DNA of 64,000 nt, from positions 3,968,001 to 4,032,000 of the forward strand of contig NW_020825317.1 in assembly GCF_003286085.1 (NCBI RefSeq). The letters are read 5' to 3'. The notes beneath the pieces are model-generated. The model was not told the DNA's origin and did not search any database. It saw nothing but the letters and a program-made list of their open reading frames with translations. The stretch is from Drosophila persimilis (lineage: Eukaryota; Arthropoda; Insecta; Diptera; Drosophilidae). The position numbers and the translations under genes were made by a program. Positions 49,790 to 61,817 of this stretch are shown piece by piece (the first letter of the stretch is position 1; each line of letters starts with the position of its first letter).

Positions 49790-50036
49790 GCCCTACAATA
49801 AGTCAGTGCATACTGCACGATGAAGAGTGTGTGTGAGAGTGAGATAGATAGAGAGAGAGGGAGAGAGGGGGAGAGAGGGGGAGAGAGATAATGAAAATGA
49901 GTAAGCGCGTGAACGGCGTTGCGTAGCCATTGAAAATTAATATTTTCATTCCGGCGTAATAATAATCATTATCTGATCTGATCAAGATTTCCAGATTATT
50001 CTGGCTAGTTAGTTTTCTCGTATCTTCTGTTTATGC
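49790..50036. mobile_element. Diverged DINE-like piece with longer GA-rich run (U6)
   Basis: Same longer GA-run as U5. Confidence 0.55.
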
Positions 50037-50044
50037 TCCAAACC

Positions 50045-50963
50045 TCAATTGTAACGAACCTAAACGGGTCTACAAAACCGACCCCAACGCGAATTCCGAC
50101 TAAGAACATTTAACAACATTTAAGACACCACATCCCCCACTTTTTCACTCGCCGCCAAGAGAATACCCCATAAAGTGACGACTAATAATACCCGGTCACG
50201 CGGATCCTCCACTCCGGTCCGAGCAACCGATCAGGTGCAGTCTTCCAGGTTCATCAACCGCGAAGACGATGACACACCTAGGAAGACCACGACGAGCACC
50301 AACGGACCCTAAGTCGGAGTGGAATAAACCAGGTCAACCCACAACCGCCAAATCGGCGAAATGCGAGCCCGGCTCCGAGTCTAGACGTTACCCCGCAGAG
50401 TAACTTGGACTCACCGAAAACATAATAAGAAACGAAGAAACGAATAAACGAATAAAAGCCAAACCAAGTATTTAAATAATATGAACAGCGTAGGTCATTA
50501 CAATGGGTCGAGGCTCTGGCACTATTCCACTCTACGTCCCTAAGCACCTTTCGACTCACACCACAAGTGACTCTCGACCAGGCCCCGCTTCAATCTCTCT
50601 GCCACAGGCCAACCACAACGCCTCCGTTAAGGTTCCATCCAGCTATAAAATTCTTGTGGATTGACCTTGGACGTAACTGAGCTTACCTCAGCCGGAAATA
50701 GGTCCATCACACAATTATATTTCAAACGACGAGATTCTAAAAGAACTTTAAGCCCAAAGAGCAGTCGAGATTTTGAAATACACTCGCTAAGTCGATGGCA
50801 AAGCTACACCCACTAGAGAAATCCAGCTTATTTTGAACCTATAACTATAACTTACCAGGAATAATTCAAATTACATGGCACACCGCTTGTGTCAAATAAT
50901 GTATCCATTACCCTATGAGATGCAAAAATTTCAAAAATATTGGTCATACAGCAAAATACTAAA
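50045..50963 (+). mobile_element. LINE D ORF1 remnant (U6)
   Basis: Same subtype as U4 and U5. Confidence 0.5.
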
Positions 50964-52173
50964 TATCCAGGGCTTCCCCTGGAGTAGTGCGTAGCCCGCC
51001 AGTTATGCATAGCTCTGCCATGCGTTGAACTCTACTGTGTCTGTTGAGACAAGTTCGTTTGTCTAGGGCTGGCCACCATACTGCCATAGCCATAACTATA
51101 CCATAACTATAGCTTCCGAACTATATACGGGGCCATTCCCCATTTTAGTCCGATTGCTTTCCTGCATGTATAGAGGTCCACTGTCCACTGTGCACTGTGC
51201 ATTCTTTACTCTATCCTCTATCCGTTTTAGACGGGTTGACATTTGACGGCCTGTATTTGCCTGCCCATCTCGAAATCGTCGTGCGATTACTTGTTATGCA
51301 CCCACAGTTCGTTCACTGCCACGTTCCATAAAAGGGGCGAGAGGACTCCGCCCTGTGGTCTTCACCCTTCCAAAAGGCATGCCGGGATGCACCCGTGGGA
51401 GAATACTCCCTCGTTAATTATTTTGAGCCAATTAATAGTTTTTGGTTGGGCAGGGATAATGCCATCTGTCCCCGCAGACTTGTATGGTTTGAAGCTTTTG
51501 ATCGACCCGAAAATGTTCTCCTGGCTTAGCAGGTTCAGGATGGCATTTGAGCCGACAGAAGACGGCGCGAAGTATATGGGTCTGTTTTTATCGTAGCCAG
51601 GGTAGTGAGTATTAAGGAGCAGATTTAGCGACTCATCGCTGGACGTGGTTCAAGATTGGTCGACATTCTTCAAGTAGCCCAGTCTGGGTGTAGTCTTCGA
51701 AAGAACTTACGTCAAGAGGCGCGTTTGGCTTTCCTAAGTTCTTTGTTGTAGGTTGACAGACTGACCTTGTAATCGGCCCAGTTTTGCTCAACGTTTTCAG
51801 CCTTAGCTTTATTGAAGAGTCTCCGGAGCTTTCCGGAGTTCGCCCAGTTTCGGAGTCTACCATTCAGGTTTCTTCCGGCCTCTGTTCTTGCCAGAGGGGC
51901 AGGATTTATCGAGCGCTTTAATGCAGGCGTCGGTGAAGCTCTCCTCCTCAGGTGGGGACTCAGGGAGAACACGACAAAGGCAGTCAGAGTACCGAGTCCA
52001 ATTTGTCCGCCTGCGGGTCCGGAATTGAACTGGCTTCGTTAATGAAAAGGAGAATACAGTTTCCATGTTACTCTGGTCCAAGAAGGAGTGTTTTTCCAGG
52101 ACCCTCCAGGTTACAATTTTTCCCTCTATCTCATGAGAGGCAAGCGTGTGGTCCAGGACCTCCTTGTGGTTTT
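50964..52173 (-). mobile_element. LINE A fragment, mosaic (U6)
   Basis: The part below about 51240 matches U4/U5; the part above it lacks the 15-bp segment, as in U1/U2. A switch between two unit types therefore lies near 51240-51450. Confidence 0.65.
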
Positions 52174-53008
52174 TATACCCGATACTCAAAATGAGTATTT
52201 GGGTAAAAAAGGATGTGTGTAACGTCCAGAAGGAATCGTTTCCGACCCCATAAAGTATGGGGCATCCACAATTTCGACGACACGAAAAAACTAAAAACGC
52301 AGAATCGTAGAAGATGACTATATCTTCTAGAGTGCAAAATCTGAACCAGATCGTATAATTATTATAGCCAGAATCAAGAAAACAATTCCATTCTTTCTCG
52401 CTCTGTCTCTTTTTAACACACAGGTTTCATGGTCGCTTTTGCCAATTGCAAAATATGAGTTCAAGGATCTCAGAACCTATAAGAGCCAGAGCAACCAAAT
52501 TTGGTATCCACACTCCTGTGATATCGGACCTTGACCGTTTCGTGTCCAAATTTCGCCACACCCCCTTCCGCCCCCGCAAAGGACGAAAATCTGGGGCATC
52601 CACAAATCTCAGAGACTATTATTGCTAGAGTAACCAAATTTGGTATTCGCACTTCTGTTAGATCACACTATAAAACGTATATCTCAAAATTTCGCCGCAC
52701 CCCCTTCCGCGCCCACAAAAAACGAAAATCTGTTGCATTCACAATATTACACATAATGACCATATCTATCAGATTGCTGAATCTGGATCAGATCGGATCA
52801 TTTTTGTAGCCAAAAGCAAGAAATCAATTTGCAGTGGCTACGCAGCGCCCGACGTCACGCTCAGACTGACTTTCTGTCTCTCTCGCACGCACTCTTTGTC
52901 GTATCGTTTAATATTTGCGGCCTCTGCCGGAGGAGAGCCATACGGACTAAGTATCGGGTATAAATGTAGAGTTGCGGTGTCCGCAGCAACTCACAACGTT
53001 CCCCCTCG
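52174..53008 (-). mobile_element. HINE, long form with internal loss (U6)
   Basis: 835 bp; the (GTCY)n block, the core and part of the first internal repeat are deleted near 52258. Confidence 0.68.
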
Positions 53009-53360
53009 TTTTTTATGCCAATTATATCTGTATTTTATATTTATAGATGTCATAACTGTAGATACGGGGACTGGATCAGCTGAAGTCCAGATTAGGAAGG
53101 CTCTACAGCTGCAAAAAAAAAAACGTTTCTTCAAAAACAGTACCACCGCGAACCGCAGACCTTAATTAGTAAATTTAAAAACTAAAATGAAATATATAAT
53201 AAAAGAAAAATTTAAATATGAAATGAAATGAAGATTGATAACCTACTTCATGGGTATCCATTTCACTAGCTACTACATGGGTTCTCATTTCACTAGCTAC
53301 TAGACGAGTACACATAGCACTTGTTCGGGGGTAAACGATGTGGTATCGCTGGTCCCCATG

Positions 53361-54216
53361 TCGTAGGACATTGCGGGTAAAAATGGAAATGATGAAAAGC
53401 ATTGTTAAGGGTTAGTAAAGAAAGTACCCCTGGTCTTTTAGGGAGTGGTGATATCACCACCTCCGAACTAGTTCCCAGTACTGCTGGGGTACGATGCGCT
53501 AATAGCGTCTCCGACTGGCCAGCCACCGCCACACCAATCTGATACAGAACAGAGTCACCATCCAGTAGGGTGTGTCTGACGGCCACAATGACCCCACCTT
53601 CTCTGCAGCGCTTCGTCTTGGCACAATCTCTGTCCTTACGAAACACCTGGAAAAGGTTAGGATCGAAGTATTCGTTGTCGAAAAAGCTTGAATTGAGCCA
53701 GGCTTCAAACAAAATGACAACGTCGAAGTCACACGTAGAGGTAGCCAAGCTGAGTGTTCCACATAAGAGTGCACGACGGCCTGCTGACTCTTCGTCAAAA
53801 AAGTGCAAGCAGAATATTTTGTGGAGAAGCGGCGATCATAAAACCAAAGGGGTTTCACTGGGGTTTTTTTTGAAGTGGATGAACCTGGAGCTTTCTGAGT
53901 CAGCGTGGACGTCCGCAGTGGCACAGCTGCACACAGATTAATTGCCGTCAAATCAGCTTCCTCATCAGGCCTCTGTCTATGCGCGAAACCCTTACCGATA
54001 CTGGCCAGAATCTATCATCAAAGACCACGGGGAACCCCAGATAACGCAGATAGATCAGCATCTCGCTTAACCAATTTCAGGAAAGAAATTTCCTCCTCCG
54101 GCATCTTGAGTTTATCGGCAACATATTTCACCACCGCCTCTGGCCCCGTCGCGGTAGCAAATTTACCAATATGCAGGTATGCCATAACAAATTAGGCAGA
54201 TTTTTCAAAAGTTTAT
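53361..54216 (-). mobile_element. LINE B fragment with linker deletion (U6)
   Basis: Same deletion as U5. Confidence 0.62.
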
Positions 54217-54315
54217 CTGAACGCAGTGAGAAGTCACTAATGACTACTTAATTTAAATTAAATTTAATTTAAACTGGAGGTCGGCAGGTATCCAGAGTCC
54301 GTATATTAGCAATCG

Positions 54316-54795
54316 AGCAACCCCTCGGCCATGCATCCCTCGGCATGTAACAGTGTCACCATAGATTGGGGTAATTTCATTGAGAGTTTTCTTTACTCCG
54401 CCCGACTACCATTAGCCAGCATCCATGGCAGAGATATGACCGTGGCAGGGGTGTCTCAGCTTTCTTTAGGCTGGGCACCAACACTGCCTCGGTCTTGTGG
54501 GGAGCGAGTTCGAGCCCGATCCTCTCCAGCCACCGACCCCTGCGGGACGCCTGCAAATATCTCCTATTGCTCCGTGCCAGCCTCGGTACCTGGGTGTGTC
54601 GAAAGTCTCTAGCGCCCAGCAGGATGCAGCTTCACATCGCCGTGTTAAACACGTTTTTAATGTCCAGCGTGACCATTATGCAGTGCTCCTTACCGCCACG
54701 TTTCCATCTAGTGGTGGCTATTCCACCACTCTACCAACGGAATCAATCGTCGATCTGACCGCAGTGATAGGGCGTGTATGAGGGCTATGCTTATG
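54316..54795 (-). mobile_element. LINE C fragment (U6)
   Basis: Same subtype as U3. Confidence 0.6.
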
Positions 54796-54874
54796 CTTAT
54801 GGTTGAGTATGCGTCGCTTACATATATAATGATAAATACTAAAGGGATGATATAAATGAAATAGCTGCAAATGC

Positions 54875-55463
54875 ATTAGACTTATTGACCTCCAGCCATA
54901 GCTTATAGAAGTCAATTGATGAACAATTGCAACTTTTCTGTGGCAAGGTACGTCGGCTCCAGGGTATTATTCATGTATCTTTTGAGGCGCCTTTCGCAAG
55001 AGTCTTCAAATGGTTGCTCAACATAGTGTACGTTGGGTTCCAACGAGCCTATTGAGTCCTGTACAGCCGACAGAACTTTTGCGGCGGTCACTAGGTCATT
55101 ACAGGCATTCTTCTCATCTTTACCCTTTACCACTGAAAAATTCTTTTTCTTTTCAGGCATTTCGGATTCTTTGGAATATGAATACTCGTAGAAGCCCTCA
55201 GGAACCGCAGGCGTCGGTCACCAACCGAACAGAGGCCCAGGGTATGGCCCAGGGTATGGAGCAAGTCTCCCTGTTTCCAACACTTCCTCTAAGTGACACT
55301 TCACAACTTGGCTAAGGGATGCAAGCAAATTCCATCTTGAATCCGCATTCTTCTGTAGATGCTCCGACTTGAATAGGGGATTAGATTCAAGGCCAGACTG
55401 GAAATTGCGGCACAGAACATTTCGAAGGAGATAAGTCAAGTCTCTCAATTGTTCCCACTAAAA
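54875..55463 (-). mobile_element. hAT-like fragment with 39-bp loss (U6)
   Basis: A private in-frame 39-bp loss near 54968, and the 12-bp duplication shared with U2. Confidence 0.55.
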
Positions 55464-55831
55464 ACTCCACTAACATTATCCTACTTAGATATATGTACAT
55501 ATATTCAATATCCGCATTGGGCTATATCTAAACTCCAATTCTATGACAATTTGGTTGCCTCGTTTTTCTTAATTTCTCTAACTTAGTTTCGACAAAATAT
55601 CGAGCTATTCTAGCTTTCCCATTTGGTAATTACTAAGTATGAATAGTAGCGAAATGTATATGCTATAAGGCCATATTCATTGCTATGATTAGATGTACTC
55701 GTACATTTGTAGGTGTTTAGATTCCAATGTAGATGTGGTAGCTGAGATTGCGATGGACATAAAATTGAAATTCATATCAATTGCTGTCAAAAGAAATTAG
55801 ATAAAATACATAACAAAAAAAGAGCATTTTT

Positions 55832-56277
55832 TATACCCCCCCTTCCATAAGGAACCTATAAAGTATATATGTATATTCTTGATCAGCATCAATAGTCGAG
55901 GGTCGATAGAGCCATGTCTGTCCGTCCGTCGGTCCGTTTGTCCGTCTCTATGAGCACCTAGTGATATGTATTTCAAAATTTCACCCCACCCTCTTCCGCC
56001 ATCACAAAGGACGAAGATAATTTTTGAACAATCATAGAGAATAACCATATCTACCAGATTGCCGAATCTGAAACCGATCGGATCATTATTATAACCAAAC
56101 AAATCAATTTGCAGTGGCTACGCAGCGCCCGACGACACGTTCTGACTGATTTTCTGTCTCTCTCGCACGCACTCTTTGTCGTGTCGTTCGGTCTGGCGGA
56201 GGAAAGCCATACTGACTAAGCTTCTGGCATAAATGTAGAGTTTCGGTCGCAGCAGCAACTCACAACGTTCCCCCTCG
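55832..56277 (-). mobile_element. Short HINE (U6)
   Basis: 446 bp, with a private loss of about 12 bp near 56018. Confidence 0.65.
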
Positions 56278-56282
56278 TTAGT

Positions 56283-56903
56283 GTTTACCTTTGTGTTCAC
56301 ATAAGGGACAACTCTTAGCCATCTTCCATGTTATTTGGTGTGGTTTCAGAATTGTAGTGTATTAAATATAATCAAATATATAAATGGCTTTTTTTGTGTT
56401 CTGGCTCATTCTGCTTTGGTGGGATGGCTTATGGCTGCTGGCAGGCGATCGGCTGTCATTGCGTTGCACATCAATTTAATTTCTGTTAAAGAGATTTGAT
56501 AAAATATAAAAAAGAAAACAAGATAATTATTTTGCGTTTACATTTGTGTTCAGATTATGCAAAACTCATAATCATTCTCTACACCCAATAGGATGAGTGG
56601 ATTTTTAGTGTTGTGGTTTTCTTGCTGGCTTTTGATATCCAGATGCAGGTGCTGGGGCTTTGCTGCGATGGCGATGCACTTCAAATGTCAAGTCGTTATT
56701 TCTGTCAAATGAAATTATGTAGATAATAAAAAAACAATAAACTTATTTGGCGTTTACATTTGTGTTTAAATTGGGCCCATCTCTCAGTCAGCATTAGTGT
56801 CCTTGGGTTACTGTGGCGTTGAATATTAAACATAGTCCAAAAAACAAATGGATTATTATGCTCTGGCTGGGTGGCTTTGGCTCTGGCTGGGATGGCTAAT
56901 GGC
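56283..56903. repeat. Degenerate local direct repeats (U6)
   Basis: Same layout as U3. Confidence 0.55.
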
Positions 56904-56923
56904 TGATGGCTGACCGCTTAAGC

Positions 56924-57595
56924 TCAGAAGCCACGGTTCTCGTTGAGCTCCTTATGTGGTGTCAGATCCTTGGTGATCGAAAAGGGGGCTCCATCACGAA
57001 ACATCTTGCAAATGAGACTGCCCAGATTCTTGGCATCATCGATGCCGGAGTAAGCACGTCCCTGGAAGGTCAGCCTCACATGTTCCAGGGCATTGTTGAA
57101 GCTGAAGGGACAATACTTGTACCACTTCTTGTAGATGGCCCTCGCGTCTATCCACTGATTGAAGCAGGTTGGTTTACGTATATTCTTGCGTGCGCACTCC
57201 TTGGCCAGACAGATTCCAAAGTCCCAGTTCGTCCAGGTGACGAAGAAACAGTTTCCCTGTGGATTGGTCATACTCATCTTTGGTAGCACCAGGTTGCGGG
57301 CGCTCAATTCCTTCTTCAGCCATTCGATAAAGGAATTGAGTGCCGTCTGCAGTGGCACACCCGCCTCCACAGTCTTCTGCTGAATGCCCGTCAGACTGGT
57401 ACAGTATTCGCTCAGCTGCGGCGACTCCACGGGCATCACGTACTTGTGAAACTCCGCCTCGACCATTCCCGTTTTCAGATTGACCAAAATGGCTGGGAAC
57501 TCAATTATCTCCGACAATCTAAATTGTTGAGCCGGTTGATTTTCCCAGCAGGTGGCCTCGAAGTCCACGGATATGGCATAAGTAAAAGGATGCAT
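56924..57595 (-). CDS. Snipper/ERI-1-like exonuclease, His182Tyr (U7 copy)
   Basis: A 223-residue ORF with Tyr182 but Ser193, so it combines the Tyr of U4 to U6 with the Ser of U2 and U3. It is probably the parental form of the Tyr class, or a gene-conversion product. It is the last copy of the array; no further copy follows to the right in this window. Confidence 0.78.
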   Translation of the reverse strand: MHPFTYAISVDFEATCWENQPAQQFRLSEIIEFPAILVNLKTGMVEAEFHKYVMPVESPQLSEYCTSLTGIQQKTVEAGVPLQTALNSFIEWLKKELSARNLVLPKMSMTNPQGNCFFVTWTNWDFGICLAKECARKNIRKPTCFNQWIDARAIYKKWYKYCPFSFNNALEHVRLTFQGRAYSGIDDAKNLGSLICKMFRDGAPFSITKDLTPHKELNENRGF

Positions 57596-58069
57596 TGTAA
57601 ACTTCTTGGATTTGCGTGAATTCTTTAACTTTCTTTAACTGGATCTGGACGAGCTCCTTTCAGGAATATTCTCTGATGTATTAGCCCAGTTGCTTTGTAC
57701 ACTTTTATGAAGGCCGACTTTGTTTGTGCAATTCCAATTGAATTCTTTTTCTTTGTAATGTAATATGCTGTCGCTTTTTTTGCCAGTGCTTGCTGTTTTT
57801 GCTGAGTAACGATAACTTTTGACCTATCATTGCAATTTGTGGATTTATTCGATATCTATCGATTTTTAATAAAATGCGACTTTGTAGTACAATTGTCAGT
57901 CGGAAAATAAAGCGCAGTGAAAAGAAAAGTGTAGTGCCTTTTACGAAAAGGAACGTTGTGTGGCGCAGCTACGGCCGCGATTTTAAATTTATACCCTAGC
58001 AATTAGTGCGAGTGAAAAACACATAGTATAGTGAGTGTGAGTGAGACGGCATATGTTGATGTTGATTAA

Positions 58070-58284
58070 CCCTTAACAGGCCCGTAGGGTTTACAATTTT
58101 AAAATAAAATGATTTTACTGATACAGTAATATTTAAATTTTGTGCAGCCATTAATAATTTTGCTTCAAAATTTTTAGTAATATTAAAATGTTCTTTTACA
58201 TAATATATAAATATTGCTTATAATTCTTTGTGTTTTTTTTTTATGCTATTTATATAATCTAATATGCAATATGTAATTTTTTTT
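58070..58284. mobile_element. piggyBac-like MITE (U7), 3' end missing
   Basis: Left TTAA at 58066-58069. The right end is lost at the same place as in U2, so U2 and U7 share this deletion. Confidence 0.65.
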
Positions 58285-58425
58285 CGTCCGTGAATAGTGT
58301 TGTGTTGCTCATGAGTAACGTTTACCCAACACTATCCGCATCAACAAGCAAGCATGCACTGACGATAAGGGACAACACGAACGAGCTTCGGCTCTTGACG
58401 AGTCCGCCGTGTACAATTTCATCCT

Positions 58426-58660
58426 GCCCTACAATAAGTCAGTGCATACTGCACGATGAAGAGTGTGTGTGAGAGTGAGATAGATAGAGAGAGAGGGAGA
58501 GAGGGGGAGAGAGATTGAAAATGAGTAAGCGCGTGAACGGCGTTGCGTAGCCATTGAAAATTAATATTTTCATTCCAGCGTGATAATAATCATTATCCGA
58601 TCTGATCCAGATTTCCAGATTATTCTGGCTAGTTAGTTTTCTCGTATCTTCTGTTTATGC
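58426..58660. mobile_element. Diverged DINE-like piece with GA-rich run (U7)
   Basis: The shortest version: a few bases are lost just after the GA-run. Confidence 0.55.
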
Positions 58661-58668
58661 TCCAAACC

Positions 58669-58772
58669 TCAATTGTAACGAACATAAACGGGTCTACAAC
58701 ACCGACCCCAACGCGAATTCCGACTAAGAACATTTAACAACATTTAAGACACCACATACCCCACTTTTTCAC
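58669..58772 (+). mobile_element. LINE D remnant, about 100 bp (U7)
   Basis: Only the start of the fragment remains before the deletion junction into LINE A. Confidence 0.4.
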
Positions 58773-60514
58773 TTTTTACTCTATCCTCTATCCGTTTTAG
58801 ACGGGTTGACATTTGACGGCCTGCATTTGTCTGCCCATCTCGAAATCGTCGTGCGATTACTTGTTATGCACCCACAGTTCGTTCACTGCCACGTTCCATA
58901 AAAGGGGCGAGAGGACTCCGCCCTGTGGTCTTCACCCTTCCAAAAGGCATGCCGGGATGCACCCGTGGGAGAATACTCTATCGTTAATTATTTTGAGCCA
59001 ATTTATGGTTTTTGGTCCCACGTGAATCAGTTGGGCAGGGATAATGCCAACTGTCCCCGCAGACTTGTATGGTTTGAAACTTTTGATCGACCCGAAAATG
59101 TTCTCCTGGCTTAGCAGGTTCAGGATGGCATTTGAGCCGACAGAAGACGGCGCGAAGTATATGGGTCTGTTTTTATCGTAGCCTGGGTAGTGAGTATTGA
59201 GGAGCAGATTTAGCGACTCCTCGCTGGACGTGGTCCAAGATTGGTCGACATTCTTCAAGTAGCCCAGTCTGGGTGTAGTCTTTGAAAGAACTTACGTCAA
59301 GAGGCGCGTTTGGCTTTCCTAAGTTCTTTGTTGTAGGTTGACAGACTGGCCTTGTAATCGGCCCAGTTTTGCTCAACGTTTTCAGCCTTAGCTTTATTGA
59401 AGAGTCTCCGGGAGGCTTTCCGGAGTTCGCCCAGTTTCGGAGTCTACCATTCAGGTTTCTTCCGGGCTCTGTTCTTGCCAGAGGGGCAGGATTTATCGAG
59501 CGCTTTAATGCAGGCGTCGGTGAAGCTCTCCTCCTCAAGTGGGGACTCTGGGAGAACACGACAAAGGCAGTCAGAGTACCGAGTCCAATTTGTCCGCCTG
59601 CGGGTCCGGAATTGAACTGGCTTCGTTAATGAAAAGGAGAATACAGTTTCCATGTTACTGTGGTCCAAGAAGGAGTGTTTTTCCAGGGCCCTCCAGGTTA
59701 CAATGTTCCACTCTATCTCATGAGAGGCAAGCGGGTGGTCCAGGACCTCCTTGTGGTTTTTAATAATAGAGGTGGGATAACTTCCGGTTTAATAAGAACA
59801 TCTGAGTGGTCAGTAAGTAATTAAAAAGAGGTACTCACCCCCTTCGTTTGCGTCAGTGCTTAACCACTGGCAGTGGTTGGGTCAGGTTGGTTATGACCCA
59901 TGTATACGGAGCAGATCCTCAGTGAGCGCTCCTAGCCTTCGAGGCTCACTTCGATGTGGTCATCATTGCTGAAATTTGGGAGCAAAAATAAGTGCCACTC
60001 TCTTTTTGCAAGAATACAGGTACGAATTTAACCTGCGGTTTCAGCTACGTATAGCTTATAGTTTGGAGTCCTCAGACCCTGTTTCCGAGGATCCTAAATG
60101 AGGACTTTTTAGACTCCACCATTGGCTAGATACAGCAGTAGAGCAGCGCAAGCTGCCTTACAATGGTGGAGGTTTATCTGCAGGAGCGTCAGTGACATTC
60201 CTGAGGCTCACCTCCACCATTGTTGTTTCCAGGTCGCTGTCGGGGGACTCCAGCTCCTCCCCGACATCGATGTGGCTAAGACCCTTGGCTAGGTCGCTCT
60301 CGTCGGACACGTAGCCGTCCAAGATGTCGTCCGGTGTTGGCCTCCGCACACGAGACTTCCCACTTCGGGATCTCCAACAGCTCCAGGTCTGGCACTTGTA
60401 GTGGCGCCTGTTCAACCAAAAATATCGCATAACCGGCCCACGGTTTCCCCTTCCCTTAGACATGCACCTTGCACCTTTTGGGCAGTTACGCGTGACATAA
60501 GTTAACAGCGGCAA
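58773..60514 (-). mobile_element. LINE A, longest copy, running beyond the array (U7)
   Basis: Here the LINE is continuous across 59763, where all other units have a HINE. Minus-strand reading gives an ORF1-like acidic/basic segment (60158-60514, 118 residues, with a cysteine-containing start), then the N-terminal endonuclease part (about 59770-60150, traces such as LFLLPNFSNDD and RSLRICSVYMGH), then the endonuclease end and RT start (58932-59258, 108 open residues). This shows that the LINE A pieces of the other units are one element cut by a HINE. Confidence 0.65.
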
Positions 60515-61817
60515 CTGTCAAGGTGTGGTGAGAAAAGGGGAATTGGAGAACCAAGGGCTCAAGCGGAAGGAGAGTGGCTTGTGCATCTCTTTCCAATTGT
60601 ACTCGCGATCCCAGACGGACGTCTGAAGAAAATACTCAAGTTAGTGCAGTGAAAGGAACAATTCTAACCTCGACCGTAATTACCGCGTGTCCATAGTGGC
60701 TAAGACCTAGTCAACCCTCTTCAGTGACTTTCCTCATTGCTACGTCGCTTACGCCTCCCGCATACGAACAGTAACGCTAAAGGAGAAGACAATTACCGGT
60801 GCCGTAATACTGTTTGCGTTGCTGATGAAGTCATTCGGTGTCTCGATCATGATGGCTATGCCCATGCATTTCGTCATATTAGAATAATACTTTGGAACCA
60901 CACTATTGTACTGACCCTAGGATTAACATTAAAAGTTAAATTCGTGTGATTCGGTTTTTTTTGATTATCATAAAGAAATGTGCAGCTAGAAGGAAAGGAA
61001 CTAAAACTAATACTCGCGCATATCGCCTATCTACTCTGACACACTGATATTTACAAGTTTTCAGCCACCCTCATCGACCACATGGAAGCTGGATTTGATC
61101 GTAATGTGAGTGATAACCTGTGAACGTGTGCTATATGTGAATTTCAAAATTTTACGCGAGTCGAAGCAATATTAAAGATTCCATGCCTTGACCGTAAACT
61201 TCCCAGCCGTACTGTAACACTGACCAATCCAATTGTTCACGAGTTTGTTTTGTTCTGCTCTTTCGCAAGCAATGTAACTTTCTGCAATTCCGAATCTATC
61301 GACAACCGAACTTATGAATGGGATTACCCCACAAGCAATTGCTGTTCACTTTAAAGATGCATCCATCCGTCCCTTGTTTTTGCATTTAAACTGAAAACCA
61401 TTCGAATATATTTCTATTTGTGTAACGTAAGTACCATTATTCCTGAATATACTCTTTATAATTAGATCTTTCATCATGATATTTTTATATATATAATTAA
61501 TCTTAATTGCAGCTTATTTGAACATATTATCCTTATTACTTTAGTAGCCTTTATATACATATATCTACCCTCTTAGCAGCCATGAGAGCTTGTAGGAAAG
61601 TTTAATGAATAAACTGTTTGTAATGAATTCCCGTTAATTGTTGCCGTTATTAAAGGATCATGTGGCGCCGAGATGACGTAACCTAGCAGAAGTAGAGCGT
61701 TTATTTTAGGGATCGTTACCCATTACTCAGCCTATTTGGACCGGTGCGATCAAGGAAGGGAGGGCATACCGAGTTGCAATGACACCGCAAGCAACTCCCG
61801 CTCGAATTCGTTCCGCT
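60515..61817. other. Right-flank region with no recognised gene
   Basis: About 1.3 kb that is not repeated elsewhere in the window. The first part may be 5' sequence of LINE A. No ORF above 70 codons is convincing. Confidence 0.4.
61065..61105 (+). other. Possible small exon-like segment
   Basis: 41 bp preceded by a pyrimidine-rich TTTTCAG and followed by GTGAGT. One frame reads TLIDHMEAGFDRN. It has the look of a splice-bounded exon, but no partner exons were found, so it may be chance. Confidence 0.2.

Larger units (their letters stand above)
48250..56923. repeat. Duplicated unit U6
   Basis: 8.7 kb. It has the LINE B deletion seen in U5 (junction near 53753) but no second HINE. Its LINE D matches U4/U5 while its LINE A lacks the 15-bp segment found in U4, U5 and U7. 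It also has a private 39-bp loss in the hAT piece near 54968 and a shortened long HINE. Confidence 0.9.
56924..59762. repeat. Duplicated unit U7, truncated right end of array
   Basis: It holds the exonuclease ORF, 5' flank, a MITE with a shortened 3' end, the GA-rich piece, about 100 bp of LINE D, and LINE A. About 1 kb is missing at a junction near 58772. Colinearity with the other units stops at 59762, where they carry a HINE and this one carries on with LINE A sequence. Confidence 0.85.

Noticed and set aside
60158-60514. 118-codon minus-strand ORF as a possible host gene
   Set aside because: It is directly followed by LINE endonuclease sequence in the same orientation, so it is better read as part of LINE A.
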